From the NCBI GenBank assembly GCA_013398955.1, contig VWPU01012699.1:1-64000 (forward strand): DNA of 64,000 nucleotides, written 5' to 3'. Both the position numbers and the translations under genes were made by a program. Source of the DNA: Callaeas wilsoni (Eukaryota > Chordata > Aves > Passeriformes > Callaeidae). Below, in pieces: positions 1-10,800 of this stretch; positions within the stretch are counted from its first letter, which is position 1; each line of letters opens with the position of its first letter. Below the pieces are notes generated by a model, which ran no database searches, was not told the origin of the DNA, and saw nothing but the letters and a program-made list of their open reading frames with translations.

Positions 1-70
1 GTGTCCAAACCGGCACAGGAGGGCTGCAAGGACAAGGACAGAGCCGCCCTCCCCGGCCGCCCCCAGGGCA

Positions 71-130
71 CACATCTGCACTGGAAGGTGGCTCCAAGCA
101 CACATCTGCACTGGAAGGTGGCTCCAAGCA
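71..130. repeat. Perfect 30-bp tandem duplication
   Basis: Two identical head-to-tail 30-bp units (71-100 and 101-130) begin CACATCTGCACTGGAAGGTG and end GCTCCAAGCA. They sit in a locally GC-rich stretch (about 1-140) that differs from the AT-rich sequence to its right. The unit is a multiple of three, but I see no convincing frame here and no NCKAP5 likeness. Confidence 0.9.
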
Positions 131-455
131 CAGCAGCCTCGTGGTCAAGGGAAGCCAGCAATTTCCCGGGTTATTAAACACACAGAAAACTGTTATCTCA
201 AGAACGTCACTTAATGTATTTTTATCTACTGGAATTCGGTAAATTCCGAATTGCCATCAATCCTCGCTAAAAGCTTTCTTACTTGAAAGCTGCAATATAT
301 ACACAGAAGAAAATGAGAAAGAGTTCAGTGTGGCACTGTAACCAACATCACCTTGATACAGAGGTTGGGAAACTGTGGCCTTGATCACTGCATTATTTCA
401 ACTGGCTGTATAATTAAAAGGGGAAAAAAAAGGAAAACTATAGTCATCTTTCAAT

Positions 456-610
456 TTTATAATAATGTAATTATTTTTATTTGCACCACAGAGATTTATG
501 CATAAAAACCTACAAGTTAAGCCCCTGCTAGCAAAAACTGTGGAAGAGGGGAAAAAGCGTTTTCACATAATAAAAAGCAAAAGGTAATAAAAAGCTAATG
601 GAAAATCAGA
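456..610 (-). other. NCKAP5: Candidate terminal NCKAP5 exon (stop codon plus short 3' UTR)
   Basis: Downstream of the 734 donor the best acceptor is AAATCTTTCCTCAG at 611-624, with a strong pyrimidine tract. Splicing there joins the leftover G to TC, giving Val, and then TGA at 606-608. An AATAAA follows at 476-481. This would end the protein ...NNRQV. Competing acceptors near 403-407 also give very short tails, and the true last exon could lie left of position 1. Only splice-site and polyadenylation cues support this. Confidence 0.3.
476..481 (-). terminator. AATAAA polyadenylation hexamer candidate
   Basis: On the minus strand this is a canonical AATAAA about 125 nt past the candidate stop codon at 606-608, in an A/T-rich stretch. 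It is the only perfect minus-strand hexamer I noticed in 1-600. Such hexamers are common by chance in AT-rich DNA, so it is only suggestive. Confidence 0.25.
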
Positions 611-733
611 CTGAGGAAAGATTTGGGGTTAGAAAGTGAAATCTAGACAGAAAGTTCAACGAAGGACACCATCTGCTGCTGAGTCAGTGTGGGGATGAGG
701 GATATACATCTTTATGTACAAATTTTCAATTAC

Positions 734-863
734 CTTGTCTGTTGTTCTTTGCTAACTCCACAAGAGTCTCCTGTGCAGTTCTGAAGTAACTGGTTTCGTC
801 CTCTGGCTCCGGCTCACTGTCGGTGCTGCTCGCTGAGTACGTGCACACCCTCAGAGCTGTGTC
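734..863 (-). CDS. NCKAP5: NCKAP5 coding exon near the C-terminus, 43 codons plus 1 nt
   Basis: This is a 130-nt exon, phase 0 in and phase 1 out. The acceptor is CCTTCCTTGCGCAG and the donor is GACAAG|GTAATT. It encodes DTALRVCTYSASSTDSEPEP, then EDETSYFRTAQETLVELAKN. The ALRVCTYSASSTDSE segment fits the family's conserved tail, where an acidic SDSE-type patch is followed by a short helix. If the donor is not used, the frame runs two codons into the intron and stops (Gly-Asn-stop at 726), so a retained-intron form would still end almost at the natural C-terminus. Confidence 0.9.
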
Positions 864-3757
864 CTGCGCAAGGAAGGGCATGGCAGTCAGCCAGATAATG
901 CAAATATACCAAAATAATGCTGAAGATAGTATTAGGAGCAGCACGTTTTATATTCATCATGCAGTATAAACGGGTAGTTCAACTGGGAAAGTCTGCATTA
1001 CCAGTCTAACTCCTTCAAGTAAGCAATTACCAGTCTGACATGAGGGAAATAACCCACTCTTGTCCTGCTATGTCCCCTGAGACAGTCTGGCAGAAACAAT
1101 CCATATTTTAACTTTTTTTTTCCCCTGCTGTAACATTGTTTTTGATTCTGCCAACATTTTCAGATAATTTTGTCCACCAGGTTCAATTTTAGAAGTTCTC
1201 AAGTATGTTTAATACAGTCTATTTGTAACATGCAAAATTATCACCCCACAACGGTTTGCTGCAAGCAATTCTAAAGACAATTAGGATGGCCAGTGGACAA
1301 TACACCATTACTATGCCAGTAAATCCTAATTGATTCCTAAATTCATGTCCCTTGTCCTGGTATTTATATTACAGTACAGGAGAGCCCTTAGTTCCCAGCT
1401 GATTCCTTTGCCAGTTCTTTCCAGGAAGCAATATTATTGCTTTTCTTCTGGGAATAAAGAGGAACACTGACAGCTCTGGACAGCTTCTAATCATGGAAGG
1501 CCTGAAGGCTCAAATCATGCAGGAGCAGCAGCTCAGTACAATAAACCCCACAAAGCAGGTAGGGGGAAGCTAAGCCTGATACTGCTCGGGTAATGGCATG
1601 TACAAATACCACCTACTACCCCCACCCCAATTGCCTGTCAGTGGCTCTAACGAGGTTTTAATTCTGTTTCTCTAAGAGGGATGTTATTTGCCCCATCTGA
1701 TGCAGAAGGACATCCCTTTGTTAGGAATCACACATCTGTGGAGAGGAACCAGAGCTGAGGATACGTGCATGCAGCCAGGTATGCCCAGCATTGAGCCTGC
1801 AAGCCAGCTGTAGTCCCAAAATCCCACAGAAACATGTTAGAAGAGTATTTTCCCATTCACAATACTTTCATAACACATCTCATAGCACATTTCATAGCAT
1901 ACTCTCATACTATACAGCCATACAGACAAGGAAACCTAGTCCTGGGGAAAATAAAAGAATCTGAATCTCATGAAAAGCAACAAAGAAGAACAACTTTCTA
2001 GAAGAGAAGAACGGGATAAAAGGTCTCCATTTCCTTTTCTAGAAGTGCTCGAGAGGATTTTAATTAAAACATGTTTATAACCAGAAGGACAAAGAACCTT
2101 TAGGTGCTGTATTATTATTACTGATAAATAATGAGATAGTGAATGAAGGGTAAGGAAGTAAATGCAGCTGTTAGATTGTTAGTTCCTCTTCCCACCATAC
2201 TGAAAACACTGGCCATTTCTGATCCCTCTACATTGACCACAACACCCATCTCATTTCAGAGATGCCACTTCTTAACTTATACCTTTGTTTTAGTAGTTTT
2301 CTTGGGGGTCCACTCTGGAAGAACTTTTCTATTTTCTACAGTCTCTTCGGTGTGTTCTAATGAGGCAGAGGTCACAGAACTTGCTTCTTGTTCACTTTGC
2401 TTTGCAAGGTTAATTATTCCTGAATTAAGGGAGACATTATTTAAATTCTAGGTCTCATCAGCATCTTCATGATAGTGTGCCAATTATAATTCAGTAAAAA
2501 CTGGGGGCAAATTGTGATACTTTCATTATGTCAAATAATATTTTACTACTCAAAGGAACAACTTACTAACTTACTGGAATAGTTCTATATAATAGTTCTT
2601 TTCCAGTTAACAAGAGAAAAAGAAGGCATGAATTTAAATCCCTTCATTAGTTATAAAATATATATACTCTTTCAAGAAAGAAACAACACTCAATAACTAC
2701 TTCTAGGCATTGTAGGATCTGCTCTGCCATTTTATGTTCTTAGAGAACAATCTTTTACCATAAATAGAATTGGAAATACCTTTCTAGCAGAAAGCCAGCA
2801 TTTTATTTGCTATATTTGCACTATGCAAAAACAGAACATCGAAGAAGATATATGGTGCATATGAAATAAAGTGATAATTGTAATTTGGATGAGAAAGGGA
2901 GGGAGAGAAGAATTGAATGAAAATAGCCTAGTAAAGAATGAGTTGACCCCATCATCTGATGTACACCACTTTTTTGTAACATCTCTTCATGACAATTTAA
3001 TTAAGATACAAACCTTACAAGGTTGGTGCAGTGAATATTAGCATTAAGATCAGAACAATCTTACTGCTACTGACTTCTTATGAAGCAATTCAATGCTTGC
3101 AGTTTCTGTTCAATTTGTTATAATGACAGTGTTTAATCATGGGCTCTACTCTATAACACACTGCTGAATTGAGGTCACACATGTGGCCATTCAAGCATGT
3201 AGCACATAATCTATAACTAAGATTTCTCTTCTGAATCCTTCTTAGCTGTACCATTAATTAACAGTACACTTATTTTAAAAATACTAAGTATTAAAATATC
3301 TTTTATTTAGCTTTGATTTGAAGCAAGCAAGGGAGTCTGCAAAAAAGCATACAATGTGTGTTTGCAGTCTATTACACCATTACAATACTGCACTGGGAAT
3401 ATTGCTAAATCAACTAAGTTCTAAGATGTTTAATTAGAAACCTTCTGTTATGCATCCTATGAACACATAAGAGAGGCTTCTTTCCTCCTAGGTTCAATAT
3501 ATGTCAGCTCATTAGCAGAATATGTACTTGATGGCCTTAAACTAAGCTCAAACTTGATATTTAACCTTACATGCTAATTACACAGAATCTCTCTTATAGA
3601 TGGACTGACACAGATTCATGCAAGACAAATCCTCACAACTTTTACAGGAGCAGTAACTGGGCTGACAAAGTGCTAATCACCATAACCCCAATAAATAAGT
3701 GACATTGCATTTGGTCAAGATAAAACAATACCCTTCTCCACTAAACTAATCACTTAC
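864..3757 (-). other. Intron, about 2.9 kb, no recognised element
   Basis: AT-rich intronic sequence between the microexon candidate and the 734-863 exon. I see no identifiable transposon. At about 1868-1912 a loose run of CATAGCA/CATACT-like words repeats several times. The plus-strand 102-codon open frame at 2143-2451 has no recognisable domain and looks like chance. Confidence 0.6.
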
Positions 3758-3792
3758 TTCTACTGTGCTTTCTGCTGTATTTGTCATGCTAA
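3758..3792 (-). CDS. NCKAP5: NCKAP5 microexon candidate, 35 nt
   Basis: The 4582-4896 exon ends at phase 1, while the 734-863 exon opens only in phase 0 (its other frames hit stops). A linking exon of length 3n+2 is therefore needed. This 35-nt segment has acceptor GGAAATTTTTATAG and donor GTAGAA|GTAAGT, a near-ideal intron start, and encodes (G)VSMTNTAESTVE with no stop. It enters at phase 1 and leaves at phase 0, exactly as required. The pyrimidine tract is short, and I cannot confirm the peptide from memory, so another exon in 864-4581 could serve instead. Confidence 0.5.
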
Positions 3793-4581
3793 CTATAAAA
3801 ATTTCCCTGTTGTTAACACTACATGATTTTTAATGCTATTAACATATATATTAGTAATTCCAAAGGCTTCAAAAACTTATATAAATAGTCAATGTTTATA
3901 AAAAATGCACAGACTTCAACGGAACTATTTACTAATACAAAGTTATTTGCTGGAGCCTTGATGGATTGCCAGTCCTTTTATACCTTTGTCAGCTCTTGTT
4001 TGATAGGTTAAACATATACGCAGCTCATAAGCAAAAGTCAGGTATTTTATGTTCATATATAGAAATGTGTTTGTATGATGTAGTAAAGTAATGAGAGCCT
4101 TGTTTGAGGTCAAGGCCTTATATTCGGTGGGACAGAATTTATGCATCGAGGCCAAATGAGTCTTTAGTTGAAATCCAGCATCAAAAGCAAGTCTTTATGA
4201 ATATATCTTTTCTATGTCACAACATGGCTGTGCTTTGTACTTTGTACAGTCTGATCCTGAATATCGCTGAACATCCGCATTCTTTTTCAAGTCAGCTTCC
4301 AAAGCTGGCATATGTTTTTTTTTTCTTCTTCAAGTACTGTTTCTTGAGAAAAGGCTTTAGTACTAAACTCATTTTTCTTTCTCAGATAAGCATTTTGTAT
4401 AAGAAAATTTCCATATGGCTCAGGTCACAAACTTGTTAACCTTATGCATTCATAAAAAGAGTATCTTCTGCTCCACATTTAACATTTCTGAATATCAATT
4501 GCCATTGTTACCGGATTTCTGCTAATCAAAACAGAGGCCAAGGCAGAAATAATGTGATTTTCAGTGTAATTGACATTTTAC
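3793..4581 (-). other. Intron, 789 nt
   Basis: Short AT-rich intron between the 4582-4896 exon and the microexon candidate. It contains two overlapping short ORFs on opposite strands with no known likeness. No repeat was recognised. Confidence 0.5.
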
Positions 4582-4896
4582 CTGAGGAAGCTGGTTTGGG
4601 AAGGCGACTTTGAAAAGGTCGTATACCTTTGGCAGTCATGGCCGGATCAGATGTTGAGTGACTAATTGCGCTTTCCACAGACTCCTGGCTCTTAGCAGCT
4701 GAAGGCACTTCTCGCTCAAGAGTTTTGGCTTTTACTGAAGGAGCTGAAAGAGGAACTTGCTCAGATGCTGCAAAGACTCCCATTTCCAAGGCTGATTCTT
4801 GCTTAGAAATGTGGCGCCCCGTCGATCGGTTCCCCGAGTCAGGGAGGGGGAAGGTTCCAATCCCACTGTCCAGCGTCCTCATTTGGCAGCAAGACT
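4582..4896 (-). CDS. NCKAP5: NCKAP5 coding exon, TLDSGIGTFPLPDSGNRS block
   Basis: This is a 315-nt exon, phase 1 in and phase 1 out. The acceptor is TTTCCTGTGCCTTAG and the donor is TCCTCAG|GTAAAA. It reads ESCCQMRTLDSGIGTFPLPD, then SGNRSTGRHIS, a less conserved Ser/Ala-rich middle, TLEREVPS, the HSTSDPAMTAKGIRP stretch, and QSRLPKPASS. Both end blocks are strong NCKAP5 signatures. The SRLP at 4598-4609 resembles an EB-binding motif. A second AG two bases inside the acceptor (TTAGAG) would permit a phase-0 entry if the 22286-22364 exon were skipped, so skipping could stay in frame. Confidence 0.95.
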
Positions 4897-7800
4897 CTAA
4901 GGCACAGGAAATTGGTGTGATGGGATGGAGCTAAAGGCATTTAAAGACAGGAAAGGATCTAGGGGGAAAAAGGGCCTCTTAAAGGGAAGGCTTCAAGGCA
5001 AGTGAAACATTTTGCACTTTGTGAGCTTGCTGTTACATGTCACTGGAACACTTTTGACACTTTGCCTAACTGAATAGAAGGAAATACCCTGCTGAGGTGC
5101 AGAGAAATTAAACGAGTGCCAAAACATTGACACTGGCCTGCTTTGGAGCAACAGTATGATAATGGATAAGTGGGGCAGGTCCTGCAAAGCAATTACAGAC
5201 GGAATTTTAAAATTGTTTAGTTTGAAAGCACACAGAATGTCTGGAGAGTACCAGGGTGAGGGATGGAGTAGTGCAATATATTTCTTCTGACATAAACCCA
5301 CAATCCACAAAGGTCTGGCCTTTCCATACCTCTGTTTTGCTAACTGTTTCTCATACAAGAAGGTGTTAACCAAAATGTATCATGTATTCTTATACAAAAT
5401 TAAGATTTACAGAATTTCTTAGAGATACTCATCTCTCAGAGCATCCTGAAAAATTTGGACAGCAACAGCCATGCCTTTGTTTACCTTGGTGTGCTCTGAT
5501 TCTGCACATCCCAGCTTGGGTAAGTGCTCACAATGCTAGGCAGGAATACCTTTGGTACTTTTTTTGGAAGCAGTATGGTCCCCCACAGCCCTCCAGCTTA
5601 TTCATCCTACTGGAAAGGTGCTGTTCTAACCATGGAACAGGGAAAGGTGCAAGTGTAGATGTGTGCACATTGCTATTTGAGCAACCTGGGTGTACTGGCA
5701 ACCCACCTGCCCTCTCATTCTCTATCAGTTCCCAGAGACTCCCCTTTTGTTTCTGTAAGGAGCAAACAATGTTGAAGAGACTGTGATGACAAGGTCCTTC
5801 TGAGAGCTATAAACACCAAGGAGGGAACTTCAGCACTAATGGTTGGAAAATGAGCATAATTTAGGTTAAATGTCTGGAAACATCCCTTGACAGCAAGATC
5901 TTAAGTCTGTGGCAGACACTCCCAAAGGAAGCAGAGGAATTTCCTTTTCTTTGAACAATTTAAGGCTACAGTAGACTAAAGATATACTGCAGGGAACAAT
6001 TGTACTCTAGCAGGAGATGCAGAATATGGCCCACTATATCTTCTCCATTTCTATTTTCCATGTTTCTGAGTATTGATTTTTTAAAATGATATGTCCGTTT
6101 GTTATTTAAGTCTGTTGTAGTTAGCAGTGCTCTGTCAAGTAATTTTCATTATTTTTTCCTCTGCAGTGTTTCTAATACTCTCAAAAATTTGGAAATATTT
6201 CTCCCCTACGGGTTTTGCCCATTTGTTTTTGAACCGAGAACATTACCATGGTCATTCTTGTTAAATATCTTCATCTCAATGGGCCTTTCTTGATAACAAG
6301 TAGGAAACGACTTACAGATAAATTAAATATGTATTTGTATTTCATGGTTCTTGTGAAAGGAGAAGCAGCCTATATTTATATGGTGCTCTGCCTTATCCTC
6401 CTCACTCAGGATCAAAGGACTGAAAGTCCTAATGAGCACGTGAACTTTACAGGGCCTGGCTGAGCTGCAGCAGCAAATGCTCTGTGCATTGTCTTTTAAA
6501 AGGGCAACAAGTGACTCTGATTTCCCTCACACAAGTACTGCCTACCAATAATTTCTCTCCACAGGTAAAAGGAGCTAAGGTGTGGAAGCCATGCCTAGCT
6601 AGCACCTACATTTTCCGTCACATTTTTGAGCTAATGTGTCATAATGATTTTAGAAGCTGCTGAACATTTTCCAGGAAACATGAAGAAAAAAAAAGAGAAT
6701 TATATTTGGTTCTGCTGTGTCAAAAGGAGGTATTCCATCTACTGAACCCTCTTACCTCAACTATACTTCCTCTAACTTTTTTTTTGGTTGTTGGTTTTGA
6801 ATAGCAAAATACTTAGGTAGAAGTGGGAGTGTGCAAAAGCAATTTAAAATGCCAGGCGTTGCCCTTGCCATTTTCTGAGGATAATCAAGCTGAAACAGCA
6901 TGTTAGCTCGTGGACAGGCAATTCTTCAACTAAAGACTGTTGGTGAGAGAGCTAGCAAATAAAGGGAAATAGGGAATAAGAAAGGACTTTTGATATTTGC
7001 CTCTTAACCAAAAGACATCTGTGCAACACTGGTTGTGCTGGAGAGGCAGAGCTCTTCAGCAGAGACAGGGAGTAAACTGAAAACACCACACAAAAGCACA
7101 CCAAAGTGTGAGGAGTTTCCCTTCTCCTGTCTGTATGGTCAATGTGAGACCCGATTTTGTAACCCATTTCCACAGGGACTCTGAAGGACCTTGTAGTGTT
7201 GTTTCCTTTCTGACCATTCTCCAAGAAACTGAAAAGTCGTTCTCTCCTAATTATTGCAGGAAAATTAAGTAGGATCAAAATGTATACCAAAAAGCAAAGC
7301 CTTTGCTAAGGGAGAACTGGAAGATGGAAACTTTTATTTTCTGAGAGCGTGTTTTTTAAAACGACGTATGGATTTCTCTTGCCCACTATTACCCTGTGTA
7401 CACCTAGGAATGGGCCGTGAAAGCAAAGGCATAGAATCAAAAGAAATTAATACTGAGGGCCAGGCTTCCAAGAAAATACAGTCTTCTTCTATTTCCATAA
7501 ATAATCGGGAGAGTGATGGAGGAGCACACCAGTGGTATCACATTTAATTAAAAGGAAAAAAGTTTTAATTGATTATAGTCTTTCTTCATAGAGACTTTAT
7601 CCATGATAAAGGAAATACACCAGGTGGAAATCAGATTTTTGAAACAGCTCACTAATTTTTAGTTCTGAAAAAAACACAAAAAGGGTCTGGTTTTCAAAGT
7701 GCCCAATGCTTGGCACCTCTTGTTGTGACACTTAAAGAGAGATTTTTGGAGAATTCTGTGACTCAGCTATATTGAACAACCCTCAAAAACCTAGTCCTAA

Positions 7801-10800
7801 ATCAGAGTACACCACAAAATTCTTTGTGGATGTTAATTTTTCACTAATGAAAGTAACTAACTCACCCCTAAAGCTATATAATACAAATAAAAAAGTATCT
7901 TTTAGAACAATTTTTATTACTGAAAGAATGAATACACATTATCTTGCGTTGTTTTTAAATTTTTATGAAGCAACTGCAAAATAAAAAAAATATGTTATAC
8001 ATCCCAGTGACAGCTTTCAAACAGCTTCATGGCCCATCTGATTTCATCAGCTGCACTGACACTTCAAATTACTGTTATCAGCGAGAGTTGCACAAGACTA
8101 CATAATGAAAATATGTAAAAGTTAAATCTCTGGTGCTGTGACAGTACCACTCAGTAGATGAAAAATGACTCTGTGAAACATTAAAGTCTGGGAAGAGTTA
8201 TATATGAGCTTAATTACTTTTGCTAGAGAATTCTTCCTGGCATACCAGCCAAATTCCTTGCCTGTTGCTGATTTTTTGTTTTCCTCCTCTTTCTTTGCCA
8301 GAGAGGAAAGAGGCTCACAGAATGGTATTGGCTTTATAGGGGGCATAGATAGACTCACCACCAGCCATTTCTCTGAATAATCAGACTATTGAAATAGCCC
8401 CTTCCCTTCCTCTCATCATGGGGGTTTGAGTCTGGACCTAAAACAAAGTCCCTGGAAGTCCTACTGTAGAGGAATAATTCCAAACTGAAAGCAGAAACAA
8501 GGACAAATTTACAAGTATTTCCAAGAAACTCATGACTGCATGGGAATCTTTTGATGACAAGGGTATTGTAAGAGCTCAGTGGAAAATTTGAGGAAGGCCT
8601 TCAGTGTTGGGAAGCCTCTTAACCACTGGACAAAAGGAGCTAACACTGCGTAGAAAGTTTTCTGAAAGTTTTCTGAACTACTTCTCAATAATTTTCAAAT
8701 TTAATATTTTCACGTGCGAGACGATCCTGCAGTTCATGTTCTACATCAGCTGGACACCACGGTAATTTGTACAGCTGGACAATGCTTTGCAATATTGCAT
8801 CATCATTGGTGCTTTACCAACATTTTCTGGTTCCAGTAGATCACCAAGGCCTCTTCAACATGGAGCCAGCACCCAAATTAGAGATGGAATAAAAAGGACT
8901 GTGAAAACTGCACCACTCTGAGGGTCTGGACAAGAGGAGAGTAGGAAAAGGACATACACTCAGGCTGGCAGGTATCAGGAATTCTAAAAATCAGATCATC
9001 ACTGGGGAAAATAACTCGAGCAGCTCATTCTGTAGGTTTTTTTACATTTTCCTCTGAAATGTAAAAATTAAAGAGTTAGAAGTAAACACACCCCACTGAT
9101 AAGAACTGACAGCTTAGAATTCATTGAAGTATTTTAGGGCATTCTCCTGAGCATAGATAATTTAAAAATGCATCTTAAATACCAGCAACAAATCATTAAA
9201 CCTAATTATTCCTCAACTTTTTAAAAATCTCTTCTGGAAGACTTGCCACAAAGATATCAGGAACACATCACCTGTATCTCAGAAAGTATCCTTGGTACAA
9301 ATCATTGGAGACTGGAAGAGAATATCCAGAGAAGCTGAGTGCTGACCCTGCTTTTGTGTTCCTTCAGAAGCTCTGCTCTCGGTCACCGTGAGGGCGAGAG
9401 GAGCTCTCACTCTGAGCTGGTACCATGCTGCTTTATGCTGTTACACAGCACCCTTCTCTGCTCCTCTTTTTATACAATGCATGTGAAAGGAAAATCAGTT
9501 TGGGGGAAAAAAATAAAAGAAAGCATAGAACCTCTGCTGTGAAGGGAATTGCTTCCAGCACAACATAAGAAATGTGGGTCCAGCCCAGGTTAAGTTCTAC
9601 ACTGATGGTTGCAAAATAGGGTGTTACTCAAAATAAGCACTAGAGCAAAATCCATACCACTTTTACATTAGGGACATGTTAGTCTTTCTAATGTTCAACC
9701 TATGGTTGAGTCCCAGCACATAATGAAGAGGTTTAATGAATTTCATAAAAGAGAAAACATAAGATGGTGACGTATCTTTTAAACAGAGCTTCTGATTATA
9801 CTTTACCTCAATAATGTGAAAACATGCTTCTGCTAAGGGGGATATAATGCCACATGTTATTGCAAACAAACCTTTAACTGAGTAACTGGGGAGTGTTTCA
9901 TAATGTTTCCTCAGGTAATGTAAAGATTCACATTCTAACAAAGTCTTTTTATGTTGTATCCTAAATGAGTTTCACAGATGCTTAGTCTATTCACAAATCA
10001 CATACAAGTCCTTCTTTATATAGGGACCGTTACGCTGCTGAGAAGTCTATAAAATAACTCATGGTTATGCTGACCATCTATTTAAAACAATATGTGAGTT
10101 TTTTTCTATGATTCTTAAATCATCCATAAAAATCTTTACAGAAACCACAAGATCCAAAGTTTTACCCACAGAGCTAAAATAAGGCATCAATCAGCAGTTC
10201 TGTTAAACAGGTATATGTGCACCCACAGTACCACTCAAAATGGTCAGGCAATTCACCTACTTCGAATTAGGCGTAATAAGAGGAGACATTTCTGGATGGT
10301 GGCACACAGGGAAGGACTTACAGGTTGGAGAGGAAATAATTATAAGTCCTACTGTGTTGTAATTGCAGTTTTGCCTCTCTACCCACTTCTGCCTGACAGA
10401 AGGCAGCTGCCTCTTAGTGCTGCTTGAGGGGATTGGGACTTGCAGAAGCAGCTCAATAACCTCAGCCATTCCCCACCATGATGTTACCAATGAAACACTG
10501 ATGGATACCAGATGCAACTACTGCAAACAGACCCTATTTCTACTTCAAATGGCACATAAACACTTTCTCTTTGGAGGTGGCAAAGTTACAGGAGTGTTTA
10601 TGTTATTTAACTTTGATGGCCAATCTATCTAAACATTAAAAAGAAACAGCAACACAGAGGACAAATTTATTTCTTGTCAGGAAGATCACGGGTAGTTCTG
10701 CTTACATCAGGCTTTTCTAGGCATAATACTAGTAGCACAGGGACATATTTTCTTTCAAAGAAGCATCCCACCTCATGAAAAATGTGGAATCCTCCCCTGT

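Noticed and set aside
4993..5373. Minus-strand 126-codon frame just upstream of the 4582-4896 exon, with a GTATGG donor-like site
   Set aside because: No acceptor gives a sensible exon in the needed phase, and the peptide (rich in Leu, Ile, Pro) does not resemble this disordered, polar protein.
7412..7445. GCATAGAATCAAAAG as a possible minus-strand CR1 tail
   Set aside because: Only one partial tail word is present, and the sequence beside it does not continue into CR1 3' UTR motifs.
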